This document shows, one piece after another, positions 1-13,115 of a stretch of 64,000 bases of DNA (positions within the stretch are counted from its first letter, which is position 1; each line of letters opens with the position of its first letter). A program made the translations under genes and the position numbers. The DNA is from Microcebus murinus (lineage: Eukaryota > Chordata > Mammalia > Primates > Cheirogaleidae). The DNA lies in assembly GCF_040939455.1 (NCBI RefSeq), contig NC_134119.1, positions 10,404,501-10,468,500 of the forward strand, read 5' to 3'. The notes below the pieces were generated by a model. It was not told the DNA's origin. It worked only from the letters and a program-made list of their open reading frames with translations, and ran no database searches.

Positions 1-1261
1 AAAGGTCCCCTTGCTGGCCTTTATGGTATTACAATGGTGATGGCTTGACTTGTTATTTTTCAAGCACTTTATAAACTCTTCTCAATTCTCTCAGGACTGT
101 CCTTGTTCACAAGTAGGGGAATCAAGGCACTACCACAATGATGAAGGGAACCACAGAATATATCTGGGCTGGTTACCTGTACTGTGCTTGGAACATGGGT
201 CTTTATATATAGTGTTCCTGTGAGCTGTTGGCTAATGGGGGTTCAAATGAATGTTTCATAATTTCATAGTGATATTCTGTGCTTGTATGTCAGCTTTACA
301 CTCAAGAATCCCAATGGGCTTCACAGAAGCTGGCCACACCCCTAGCAGGAGACTATGGGTATAAATTGTGTAGGTGGCAGTTGGTTGAAGTAGCATATGT
401 CTGGTTTGAAGTTACCTATATCAGGGCATGAAGGTCTAAAAAGAAACTGCCTGTGGTCCTGTTGCTTTTCCCAGCGTTTTGGTTTAGGGCAGTGTTGTTC
501 TGTCTCTCCTCTGAGCAGTTATTTTTGCTTAGACAGATAATTGCTGGCTTTTGCCCTTTTTCTGTCTCTTTCTGAACACTTCATGCTCCATTTAAGAGTT
601 TGTGAAAACATGTGTTTCTCCTGAAAATCTGTAAGGCTCTCCTTTACTGGTGGGAGCTGGTGACTTAATTGAGAACTTTGTGAGTGGTGTCTTGAAACTT
701 GGCATATCTGAAGATAGTTCTGTTTAGTAGAAATATGGTAGAATTTACTAAAATTTTAAATTGGAATTGTAAATTTAAGTCCACAGTTAGAATCCTTTCT
801 TTTGTGAAAGAGCTGAGACTGGGAGTGTCCTGATGCAGAGAGTGCTCGGAATCCTGGTTCAAGATCAGTTATAGTTAAAAACAGCAACAAGAAAAATAAA
901 ATTAAAACTTCTCTGGGGGAAGTGTAAAAATTGAACCACCAAGTGGCAAAACCTGCTACAAGAATGCTTTTGAGAAACTTGCCTTTGGCTAAGCCTTGAT
1001 CCTGGGAAATGGCTTAGAAAAACTTGAGAACATGGTTTAAATAAATTATTCTGTTATTCAAGAATGGTGAGAAAAATACATTTTCTATTACTGTGGAAAA
1101 ATTATTTCTGAGTAGTTTTGATAGAGCATGAAAATTTTATTTTTAAGGGATCAAAATAACTTTTTGTCTTATGCAAAGATGTGGCATGCTTCTGTAATAA
1201 TTATAAATGGGCATATTTGCTTATCTTCCTAGGCCCACTTGTGGATTATTTTCCTTTTACA

Positions 1262-1597
<336 letters not shown>

Positions 1598-2559
1598 TTT
1601 TTCACTTTTCTCTTAAGCCAGTTTGTCCACTTATACTGACAGCAAGTGGTTCTAAACCTGTGGGGTCCTTGTATAGGTGCAACGGAGTGCTGGAATTATT
1701 CTTTATGCTGTATCCCTGCCTTGCTGCAATATTTAAAATGAAGAAGATTGCAAGGTGCTCCCCACCTCACACTCCCCCTAAGTCTAGATTGGTATGTTAT
1801 AAGGTGTCTGCCATCTTATTTTCTTTTACAAGCAGTGAGGCATCTTCCCCACTTTCAAATGTTATGTGAGCTCTTAAATTGATGAAGGCATGGGGGCCAG
1901 ACATCTGATTGCTCAGCTTTCACTTTGTCCCCTAGGCATCATCTCCTTTCCACTGATACATACACCGTACACTCTTAGGGGTACAGCCTGAAGACAGTTG
2001 GCTTCATTGGCACGCTGGGTCTGGTGGTCACAGCTAGACTTTTTATCTGAAATCTGTTAATAGTAAACACTTTAAATAGTAGGATAAGCAGCAACACAGT
2101 AGCAGTTTTCCAGTTGTGGGCACTGGTGTTTTAGTCTGAAAATCTTAAAAGACAAGTGACCCACATATTTTTTTAAACATAAAATATGCAAAATCTAGAT
2201 TACAGTTTTACGTTTCTATGTAACTATTGATATAAGTCACCTAGGTTTATTTAAGGTAGTTGCAAGTGTTCTGTTGCATAAGCATTTTAAGTGCCACTGA
2301 GCTTGTAAAGTTAAGAGTATGCTAACTGTAGCTTATATGACTCATGCAGATGTATTTAAAATGTTGCATAAAAACACTGTATGTAAGTATGAATGCACAT
2401 TATAATGTGTACAGGAACACTATGTTGTTAGGGCAACCCCATGTGATTCTTTTTAAAAGGTTATACCCTGGTGTGAACTTAGAATTTTCAAAGTGATCAT
2501 TTCAGTATCTCATCTCTTTTAAAGTAGTAGTGATAATGGCTTTAAGCATTAACTTGCAC

Positions 2560-2690
2560 CATTGCATTTAATCCTTCTGACATTTGAACAATAGGATAGT
2601 GTCCTTCTGGTTAGAGGTTAAGTAACATGTTTAAGTTCACAAAGCTAGTAAATGCCAGAGCAAGAATTTAAACACAGATATGTCCAGCTC
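2560..2690 (-). repeat. MIR-like SINE relic
   Basis: The stretch 'aggttaagtaacatgtttaagttcacaaagctagtaaatgccagagcaag' matches the complementary MIR core. Confidence 0.6.
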
Positions 2691-4079
2691 TGGGATGGAT
2701 CGCCGCATCTTACCATCTTTTCTAGTAAAGAAAAGCTTTATGTGCTATGTCAACCTACCATTGTTGTGGAAGTTTGAAGGTATGAGGTAAAAAATGTTTA
2801 CATGTGGCTGATAGGTCAGGTAAATTTTTATCCAGGGAAACAATATAGTCTTATTGAAAACAAATTTTGATTTAAACTGTAAGCTTCACCTTTGAACCTT
2901 TTCTTTTCGCTATTACTCCAATATCTTACTACTACATATCTAAGGCAGTGGTGGTTTTGTAGACCTTTCAGATTGAGTAGGTTTGGAATGGGTGTAAGCT
3001 CTCTCAGGTGATTCTTATGGTTGGCTAGGTCTGGCATCCACTCTTCTACTTAATTGACTTCCTCTAGACCTTTCTTGTGGGACCTGCTGAACACAACCAG
3101 ATTAATCCTCTTAAAGTGCCATTAGAACCATACCGCTTCTCTGCTTCAATACCTGCAGCACCTCTTCAGTGCCTGCCAGACATGGCGGCAGATCCTCGCT
3201 TCCTATCCTTTCCAATCCCGTCCTTCATTATTACTCAGAAGCTTGACATAACAGCCGTTACGATTCTTTGCAGTAGTTCCTAGAATTTGCTTTCGGGCCT
3301 CTGGAATGGTGCCAGAAGTTTTTTGTTTTTGTTTGTTTTTAGCAGTTTCTGCACCTAACTTAGTGGCCCCAGCTTAGCAGATATTTCCGCCCTCTCTGCT
3401 GAGAGTGACCTCTCCCTCTTGTGAAGCCTCCTAGCATTTAGTTTGTGACACATCACCTTTTTTACTCTAGCTTTTTATGGGATATCATATCTGTAAGCTT
3501 TTTCTAGGCAGGGACTCATTCATTCAGTCTGCATTTATTGAATGCTTACTTTGTGCCAGCCACTGATGTAGGTGTTAGAGTAGGGGGGAAAAACTAAGCA
3601 AGGCCCTTTTAATGCAGCTTCTTTGTCTTAATAGTGAAGTGGCACCCTTGTCCTGCTACTTATTTTAAGGGGTCTGTTTAGTCCATCAATTGAGATCAGG
3701 AAATTTGATCTGCTGAAAGATAATATGCAATGATGGTAATATACAGGCATAAATACCTCTTTACCAGTTGTATTCAATTATCTCAAGTCCTGTTTTACTA
3801 AAGTTCTGAGTTGACCTGTGATGAGCATTTAAAACAAATTAAAACTTTTAAGCACAATGTGATTATCATTTTGGTGATTGATAAATGTGATGGACCAGGC
3901 TATTTATTTATTATTAGATTGTTGGTTATTACTATACCAACATGAAAGAAAACAAACTTGCTTAAAGTGCTAAAATAAAATTTTTAATCATTCTGTTACT
4001 TTTCACAAGTTTCCTGTTCTAATTTTCCTAGGACTTCTCAGCCCTTGCAGTTTTACTCTTTTAACTAACTGAAAGAAAC

Positions 4080-4433
4080 TTAACCACTTCGGTATGAGTG
4101 TTGACTATAGTCGATAGCCACAGATGAACGTGCACAGCGACTTTAGCCAACAGGCGTGATATGACTTTTCTAATTTTTCATTTATCAAAATAAAATTGTA
4201 AATGTTTAAAAATAGCATAATAAAAACACGTATGTATATGTTTCCTTTTCTGATTTACATTACAAGTAAAGCTGCCTGTAAAGTTAAACAGGCTTTCAGT
4301 GCTTTAAAGCTTTCCTCGTCACACGAGCAGAACAGATTTGTCATCAATGCACAGCACAAACTATTGTACAGACTACGAGTGCTAGCTGTGGGCAAGGTTT
4401 CTCGGCCGTTGAGCACTGTACTGAAGTGGTTAA
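4080..4433 (+). mobile_element. Non-autonomous piggyBac (npiggyBac-type) DNA transposon with TTAA target duplication
   Basis: A 346-bp element (4084-4429) is bounded by TTAA at 4080-4083 and 4430-4433. Its ends are inverted repeats: CCACTTCGGTA on the left and the complement of TACTGAAGTGG on the right, one mismatch in 11. It encodes no transposase. TTAA duplication is diagnostic of the piggyBac superfamily. Related short elements have been reported from the gray mouse lemur; the assignment to that family is from memory. Confidence 0.8.
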
Positions 4434-4798
4434 GGTGATTTGAAAATTTAGCATATGGGAATTCTCTGAAGATTTTTTCTGTACTGCCACATTTTGCACA
4501 ATTAAAAAGTAGCTGAATATCTCATTGACATTAACTCCAGTTGTATTAAAGCTATTCGTTAAGGCAGGATGAATTAGGGCCTTCATTGCCAAAAGTGATA
4601 CACAGTATACTATTCCCAGCCTCTTGGAGTAGAGCAGATTTGCCAAAAAACTCAACTCTCTACCAAGATTTTTCTTATGTACTTGAAGGTTTGGGGGCTA
4701 CTTAGGCTCTATTAATGTATTACCATAGAGTCACTCATTTAATAGTGTCCAAAAATGATCTTTGAAGTTCTGTATTACAGCTGGGACTTGCCCTAGAG

Positions 4799-5266
4799 CA
4801 GCAGTCCCCAACCTTTTTGGCACAAGGGACTGATTTCAGGGAATACAATTTTTCCACAGATAGTGGAGTGGGGTGGGGGCATGGCCTCGGGATAACTCAA
4901 AATTGCATTACATTTATTGTGCAGTCAAACCTCTCTGCTAACAATATTCTGTATTTGTAGCCGCTCCCCAGCGCTAGCATCACTGCCTCGGCTCCACCTC
5001 AGATCACCAGGCCTTACATTCTCATAAGGAGCAAGCAACCTGGATCCCTCATCATGCACTGTTTACAGTAGGGTTTCTGCCCCTGTGAGAATCTAATGCT
5101 ACTGCTGATCTGACTAGAGGCAAAGCTTTATGTGGTGATGTAAGCAGTGGGAGTGGCTGTAAATACAGATGAAGCCTCCCTACTCACCTCCTGCTGTGTG
5201 GCCCAGTTCCTAACAGGCCACAGACTGATACTAGCCAAGTCCTGGGGAGAGGGTTGGGAACCTCAG
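4799..5266 (+). mobile_element. MER1-type hAT-Charlie non-autonomous element
   Basis: It opens with CAGCAGTCCCCAACCTTTTT and closes with GGTTGGGAACCTCAG, an imperfect terminal inverted repeat. The flanking octamers ccctagag and ctctagaa match at 6 of 8 positions, fitting an aged 8-bp hAT target duplication. Internal text ('attctcataaggagc', 'gagaatctaatgct') matches MER1 elements. Confidence 0.8.
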
Positions 5267-5454
5267 CTCTAGAAGAGCTGTCTTGTTTCAAGGAATCTTA
5301 ACAACTGCTTGATATTCATAGTTTCGGAAGAGAGACTGATCAATGTTAAATGCCCCTGATTTTGAACCCAGACTACCCTGCTATTAAAATTAGAAGCAGA
5401 CCTTATCCGGTTCCATAGACACTGCTGTTCCCTTAAATTTTCTAGTAGCCACAT

Positions 5455-6183
5455 TTTTTAGAAAATTTATTTTTAGTTGTGAAGTATACATAAACTTTAC
5501 CATTGTAAGATACAATTTTGTGGCATTAAGTACATTCACATTGTTTTGCAACCATCACCACCATCCATCTCTAGGTTGGGAGTTTTTTTTTTGTTTTTTT
5601 TTTGAGACAAGGTCTTGCTCTGTCGCCTTGGGTAAAGTACAATGGCATCATCATAGCTCACTGTGACCTCAAACTCCTGGGCTCAAACGATCCTCGTGCC
5701 TCAGCCTCCCGAGTAGCTGGGACTACGCTATAACACCTGGCTCATTTTCCTATTTTTTAGTAGATACCAGGGTCTCACTCTTGCTCAGACTCACCTTGAG
5801 AAGTATTTTTGTCTTGCATAACCAAAACTTTGTACCCATTAAACAATAACTCCCCCAGCCCAAAGCAAATGCCATTTTACTTTTTCTGTTTATATGAATT
5901 TGACTACTCTATCATACAGTATTTGTCCTTTTGTGATTGGCTTCATTCACTTAACATGTTTTCAAGGTTCATCCATGTTGGAGTATATATCAGTGTTTCA
6001 TTCCTTTTCATAGCTGAATCATATCCCATTATATGGATATACCACATTTTATTTATCCATTCATCAGTTGATGGAGATTTGAATTGTGTCTGCTTTTGGT
6101 GTATTGTAGATGATACTGCTGAGAACATTTATGTACAAGTTTTTATGGGGGCATATGTTCTCATTTCACAACTGCTTATGTAA
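5455..6183 (-). repeat. L1 (L1M-type) 3' fragment, interrupted by an Alu
   Basis: Sequence such as 'ttccttttcatagctgaatcatatcccattatatgg' and 'gtggcattaagtacattcacattgttttgcaaccatcacc' is complementary to an old L1 3' end. The Alu at 5583-5796 splits it. The 124-aa open frame at 5809-6183 is within this L1 and is not a gene. Confidence 0.8.
5583..5796 (-). repeat. Alu SINE fragment inserted in L1
   Basis: Poly-T with 'gagacaaggtcttgctctgtcgcc' followed by complementary Alu body; it is truncated before the second monomer ends. Confidence 0.8.
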
Positions 6184-7787
6184 CAAAAGGAACTTTATTT
6201 GGGAAAAGGAACCTAGAGGTAGTTGAGAACAGACTAGTCTACCAACCCTTCCCTCAAAAAAAAAAAAAGATCATCAGAGCGTCTGTTTTCCCTAGGCACA
6301 TTCAGAAGAACATGCTTAAAGTATTAACAGTGGGAAGATAATAAAGGAGAAATACAGGATGTATCTGTTTTTTGAAAAGCTGTCATGTTATTTAAGGATG
6401 CCAAGGTTGTGGTTTTCATTTTGTGAGACAATACCATTATAACTTGGATAGAAAGAGATCCTTCAGATGTGACTATCTTGTGACTGTTAGCATCCATGAC
6501 AATGGTAAGAGTACTTTAAAGCAAGTGTCCTCAGCTGAGCGTTTTTATTGCAGTTCTTCTCTGGATGTAATGGGATCATCTGACTGACCTGAGATGTGTA
6601 CAGATTCTTAATCTCTGTATCACCACTTGAACTGGTTTGACTGAGCATTTTAACTTTTTAAGGCCATTTAAACCTGGAGTTTTGAAGTTCTGGTACTATT
6701 GCGTGCACACATGTGTGTATATACACATGTACGTACATGTTTGTTTTTAATGGCAGAGATCAGAGCTCCATCTGCATGGGTAATGGGAGGAGTGCTGCAT
6801 CCTAGTTCTGGAGTGTGGCCTTGAGACCCAGCTCCTTTATGTACAAGCAGTTGCTTCACCTCAGCTGCTAATGTGTAAATGTGAAGAGCTTGGGTTGGGC
6901 AACCCCCAGGTTCTTTTCCATGATTTAAAGTGCTGCTTTCTCATAACAGATCGCAGTTAATCTTGTTTTTTGGAAGAGGAATCTCAATCTTTTGCATGTA
7001 CTGGACATTTGCTTTTATCTTTTAGAAACAGAATGCTTGCATCTCTACCATTGAAAAGATACCAAAAGGCTGGTGACTATTACTTAGATTCAATCCAAAG
7101 TATCCTTTTTTTCTCACCAACCAGCTAATGCTGAAAAGGCGCCACATATTTTTTAAAGAAATATTTTATGTAATATGTGTGAAATGGCTGCCACTAACAC
7201 AGGTGCACTTTTCAGGAGAATTAATTTTAAAAAATAATATCCAGAATTAGAGTATTGTTGTCTCAATTGACCATCACCTGTGTATGTCACATCCAGAATA
7301 ATAGTTTATTCAGGGCACCAGGGAAATTGACAGCTAGAGCCCATCCATTGGAGAATGACCTGTGAGATTACAGAAGGAATGGTGAGAAGAACTGAGCATG
7401 GTTAACTAGGAGAGGGAGGGAATGTTTTAAAAATTTGAAAGGCTCTTATGTGACTAAGTGAATTAGACTTCTATAGATAAGAGTAACTTGTAAACAGAAC
7501 TGTTCAATGTGGAATGAGCTGCCCTGGGCCTGGTGGGATTGTGTGCAGTCCCTTAATTGAGGTGATCAAGCAGAGAGATGGTCTCTTAGAGGAGGGTTGT
7601 TTGTGGAAGGGATTCACACATTGTAGAAAGTGGTAAGAAATATTTCTTTGACTAAACTTTTTCATACAGGATGCTGTATTTAGATAAATGTATCATTTGC
7701 TTTGCATGAATTTAGTCCCCTATGAAAGAAATAGTTATGAAAAATTAATTATAAGGAATTTAATAATTGTGGTTAAAACTTGAAAAT

Positions 7788-7790
<3 letters not shown>

Positions 7791-7828
<38 letters not shown>
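7791..7828. repeat. (TG)n microsatellite
   Basis: An uninterrupted run of about 19 TG units. Confidence 0.95.
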
Positions 7829-7830
<2 letters not shown>

Positions 7831-9248
7831 CAGTTTTGTATTTGATGTTGTATTGAATTAATTGGGTACCGTTTATTACCAAAACTTAGAGAACAGTAAA
7901 AGTCCAATGCAGTTAGTAATTAAGAATAGAACAGAAATTGGTTACATTTCCTGCCTGCTGCTTATCTTTATTAAGAGTGTTCTAATATGATTATCCTAAT
8001 GTTCATTATTCAAAGTTAGCATTCAGTACAAGTGTGTCATCAATTTGCAAAGCAGTTTTCTCTTTCTAATCCTTCTGGTTTTCTGTAAAAAAAACAAAAA
8101 CAAAACCTTTTTTAGTCTCAACACTACTGCACATTTTCCAGTAAGCTGAAGGAAAGAGGGGACTGAACTTTATTTTCTTACCTCTGTCTTGCTGCACAGT
8201 TTTATCTACTAATCCAGAAGAGGTTTCTGCCCCTTGGCTAGTCAGAATTGCCTGTTCTGTGGAATTGGGCATTGGGGAGGAGAGGAAAAGGAGAAAACAT
8301 TAGAGCTTTCTTTCTATGAAGACTTGCAGCATCTGGTAGGTCTTTTGCCCAAGCTTATAGGAAAATGGAAGAGAAGTTGATTGTGTTCAGGGCTATGTGT
8401 TTTAGAAAAAAATTGAGTTGGGGTGATTGCTTCCAGATTGGAGGGTCATTCTAGCAAGGGTTTATAAGGTTCATTTTTTAACATATGAATGTTTCTATAA
8501 TTGGTTTAATTTAAATGTAGGACTTAGTGATACACTGAAAACAAAGTATCTGTTTGCCTACTCAGAGGCAGATCCTAGAATAGTCAGGAAAAATAAGGGC
8601 TTGTTGGTTACAAAGAGAAACAGGCTTTTACTGTGACCACAGTTTGACTCAATGAGTAATATAGATGAGTGTTAAATTTGTTGCTGAGAGAAAGATAAGA
8701 AGGAAAGAAAATGCATAAATACCTGGAATGTTTTTTTCTTTTTGCCTAGTTTTTAGCTTAACAGGTCCTAAATGTTTCCACAGAAACATCACAAGATCTG
8801 TTCTTACCAAAAAAAAAAAAAGTGTTGTCACAGGTAGCAGTGAAGTTAACTGATGTTCATGAGAATCTTCTTAAAAATGCCTGTCCCTCTTAGAAAATTG
8901 CCAGTATAACTTAACATTTTTTAGTTAGATCATTGATTTAAAGAAATTTTAAAAATCCGTCTCTTAAACTCCAGTGGGGGCTGTAAGATCATTACATAAA
9001 AATTCTTACATCAACATTAATTGGAGTACTTTGTTTTAAGTATTAAGGGTCTGAATTTCTTACATATTAATTTGGATTGAGCTTGCCAAAAATGAAATGT
9101 GTTATAGTAGCTTGAATGTCTTCCTAATTTTTATTAACTTAGAAAATACAGCTGCCATTTTTCTTCAGTAGTAATAGTATCATTTCCAGCCTTTGATTCC
9201 ATTCCCTATAAAAGATAATCTCAGAGAGTCTGTATTTTTCTTTACACC

Positions 9249-9545
9249 TTTTTTTTTTTGAGATGGAGCCTTGCTGTGTCACCCCAGGTAGAGTGCAGTG
9301 GTGTCATCATAGCTCACAGCAGCCTTGAACTCCTTCCTGGGCTCAAGCGATCCTCCTGCTTCAGCCTCCCAAGTAGCTGGGACTACAGACATGTGCCACC
9401 ATGCCCAGTTAATTTTTTCTATTTTTAGTAGGGACTGAATCTCTCTTGCTCAGGCTGATCTGGAACTCCTGATTGATCTCAAGGGATCCTCTCACGTTGG
9501 CTTCCCAGAGTGCTAGGATTATTGCTGTGAGCCACTGCCCAGCCT
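9249..9545 (-). repeat. Alu SINE
   Basis: A T-run plus 'gagatggagccttgctgtgtcacc' begins a nearly full complementary Alu that ends 'gtgagccactgcccagcc'. Confidence 0.88.
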
Positions 9546-10573
9546 CTTTATAATTTTAATGTAGAAATGTTAAAAAGACTTCACCACGAAATAAACGTTA
9601 TGTTCTTATCCTTTAGGTTTACTCCCTATAACTTCGTATTCTGATCAGACTAATTTTATTTGAGAGATTTTCAGTAAACTGAATTCTGCTGCAGCAATCA
9701 AACTTCCTGCTTTGGTTAATTGCCCACTAGGCCCAGATTCTACATTTCAGTAGACTGCCACTTTGCATAAATTTGCATCCCAGGTTTAGTTTACACTAGT
9801 GACTATTTCAGGGAGATGCCTAGGAGCAGAGAATTTTTTCTTCTAGCTCTCAACTTGAGCACCTCCAATTTTTGTCCTTTTTTTTTTTTGTATTGCAGTT
9901 AAGATTACTTTGTAAACAAGGATTTCACTGCTTTAAAAGATAAAAGGTTTAAAACACCTTTGGTTTAAATTAAGCAGCTTATGTTTAAGTGTTACCAGGA
10001 AAAAGTAACCATCCTTGTGTGATTCTCAGTGCATTATTAGAGATGTTTTCTTACAGAAATTGTAGATTTGCATTCACTAGTGTAACTGATACATTAGTTG
10101 TCATTCTAGTATGTGTTCAGGTTTTGGTTCCCAAATACTAGAAAGTAGCAGAGTTGTATACCTGCAGTCGATGGAAAAATAGAACACACTGTCATATTTG
10201 CTGTAGTATTTTCTGGCATGTTAAATTAACTCCGTATTCTCTTATTAGGAATTTGGGAAACATCAAATTAGAATGCATATAAAAGTATGAAGATTTATAT
10301 ACTAGAAAATGATATATCCTTATTTGGAATACCTTAAAATGTAACCTGGAAAAGTTGGACGTAGAGGCTTTTTTTTCTACTGGCTTGATTATCTGTGCCT
10401 TCTCAAAGGTTGGGTTATCCTTTAAAGAAAAGTCTGTTTGTTTTGGTTTACTTTCATAGAATAGTAAATGCTTTTCTGCTTTTCTTCTACCTCTAAAAAT
10501 AGGGACTAAATGGTGCCATCCTTGATCTGCTAGCTTTGTAGATGGACTATTATAGACAAGCCCCACTGGTTAA

Positions 10574-10812
10574 AAAAAAGAGAGACAGAATCTCACTCTG
10601 TTGCCCGGGCTAAAGTGCAGTGGGCTCAAGTGATCCTCCTTTCTCAGCCTCCCAAGTAGCTGGGACTACAGGCATGTACATCACGCCTGGCTAATTTTTT
10701 CTATATATTTTTAGTTGGCCAATTCTGTTTTTTTTTTTTTAGTAGAGACGGAGTCTTGCTCTTGCTCAGGCTGATTTCGAACTCCAGACCTTGAGCGATC
10801 TGCCCGCCTGGC
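10574..10812 (-). repeat. Alu SINE, strepsirrhine type, partial
   Basis: It has 'ctcactctgttgcccgggct' and the linker 'ctatatatttttagttggcc', with an internal deletion in the first-read monomer. Confidence 0.85.
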
Positions 10813-12929
10813 CCCACTGATTCTTGGTGTGCCGAGTTCTGCAGATCTTACCTTCAGCCTGCTAACCTAGTACTCTCATCTGTTAAGGTTCTCCATCTGC
10901 TTGACCCAGAAGAACCTGAGTACAGCTAAAAGTCCTAGATCCAGGACTTTTGGCACAGTGATTGTTTCATAAATGATTATAATTATGTTTGTCAGTTAGT
11001 GACCTCTCTGCTTAAGTAGAGTTTACAGTTACCTGTGTTATATCATCCTTCCTGGGTATAGGTTCAGCCTACATTTCCTCATGAGCCAGGTTCTCTCTGC
11101 CTTTGTTTACCCTCTTGGCAGTTGGATTAAAGAAGTGTTTTTGCTTTTGAGGTTGGGAGGGAGAGAGTATCAGAATTATATATTATTTATATGGTTTTAA
11201 TTCCTCTGTAGCCTAGGGCCTAGATGAGTTTCAGCTTTTCATTCCAGCCATCTGACTCTTGCTTTCTAAGAAAGCACATGAGTATGAGTTTGACTTGAAT
11301 TAGTAAAAACTTTGGGCCCTAATCAGTAGATATGGGTATAATTTGCAAAGATTGATAGGAAGGAGTGTGGCTAATTCAACAATGAATTTAAATAATTCTC
11401 AGATATTGAACATTTGTGTGTAGTTCATCAGATTGCGTGTGCTTACCAAAAAGCTACTTTCAGTAATAAATAAATGTTAACTCTATCATTAATAGGTCAT
11501 TGAGCTTTCCCTCAAGCTGTTTTAGAATTCAGAAAGTTTTTGACTCTTTCCATGTAATTTTGTTTTTTTTTTTTTACATAATGAAACCAAGGGCCAAAGA
11601 ATTCCTTTTGGAATAACATTTTCTTAGAAACTGCTATTCTTACTACTAGATCCAATTCACAAGTATAATAATTATTTTGCATAAAATACTCCATCTTCCC
11701 TCTTAATGTTTCGCTTCCTCTTCTATGTCCCACTGCCCAAGGGGTCTGCCAAGACTTTTGGTTGCTAGTCACATGAAACAGAGCAGGAATGATAATGTGT
11801 TTGCTCTTGCATCTGAAAAGGCAGAGGTGTCAGTGCTGCCCTTCAAGCACCTCTGAATTAAAGGCCTTAAACCATATTAAATGATACCAGTAGGAGTCTT
11901 TATGTCCCTCTGCTTTCTTCAAGTGGTGGCAGGTTCTGACGCTCCTTTTCAGCCTCACTGTTAGCCCTGTTTGGGGCACATGTCCAACTCTGCTGATCAG
12001 TATCTACAGAGATGAAATAGTATTGGTCAGCCTGAGTCATGTACACTCAGCTGTAATGGAGGAGAGGGACCTCCTAACTTGACAGCACATCATTTGTGGT
12101 GTGGGGTGTGCGGAGTTTCCAAGAGGAGGTTAAATTAAACCCTACTGACTGAGGGTCTGATGTGTGTGCTCTAGGCCCAGACCAATAGAACCAAGGGGGA
12201 AGAACTGTGTCTTATTCGTCTCTCTGTTCCCAGCACAGCGGCTGATAAAGTGTAGGCTTTCCCAAAATGATTGATGAACAGATGAACAATGGTATGGTTC
12301 TATTAAATTGGATATTTTCTCTTTTTTGTATGCCATGAGCTAAGAGAATTGACTGAAAGGAGCTCTCCTTGGTATAGGAATAATGATGCTGATCTGGTAA
12401 AAAGAGCCATCCTGATAATCAAGGAGGCCAAAGAGAAAGAATCAACTACCAAGGGGCAAATCTAGGGAGAAAGTAAGCCCAGTTCTAGAATAATTTTTGG
12501 CATCGTCCTCCCTAAGAGTAAAGGTTGTAAATATTTTATTTTAGCTCTCTTTGCTTTCAAAAGTGAGGAAAGAGCCCTTAATTAACTTGGGCAGAGGCAA
12601 TTTCTTACCTATTCTGTTCCCATCCCTCAGTCACTTAAGTATGGGCTCCTTGTCCAAATTTCTAATTTAGAGGGGTTTTAAAGGTGGGAAAGGAGGCCTG
12701 GAGTACTTCTTGTAAAGGTTTTTAAATGAGAACCAAATAGATAACATTAACAAACTCCTCCTAACCAGCTTGTTGATTTGAATTTACATTTCTTAACAGC
12801 AAGCAGTAGGCTAAAAGAAAAACAGGGCCCTTGAGTTCTTACCTGTGATAATTCTAGCATTGACTGGTTGGTAGAGTTTGATAGAGACTTTCTCTCAAGG
12901 AATTGTTTAGCTTGAAAAATACTTTTCTT

Positions 12930-13115
12930 CTTGAGAAAAGCTCAAGTAGTATATACAAGAAATGGTAACAGTGGCTGCTTCTAGGCAGGGGAGCTGCGTG
13001 GCTGGAGGAGAGGAGTTGGAGGGAGGCCTTCTTTGCTTATATTCCTATACTGTGTGTTTGGCTTATCAACTTTTAAAAAGTGTTTAAAGCAAAAAAACCA
13101 GAATAATCTTTGTAA
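12930..13115 (+). repeat. L1M-type 3' end fragment
   Basis: Text such as 'agtagtatatacaagaaatggtaacagtggctgcttctaggcaggg' is typical of an old L1 3' UTR in sense orientation. Confidence 0.6.

Noticed and set aside
4202..4438. 78-codon open frame
   Set aside because: It lies within the non-autonomous piggyBac element and has no transposase similarity.
5809..6183. 124-codon open frame
   Set aside because: It lies in the antisense 3' region of an old L1, not coding in L1 or in a host gene.
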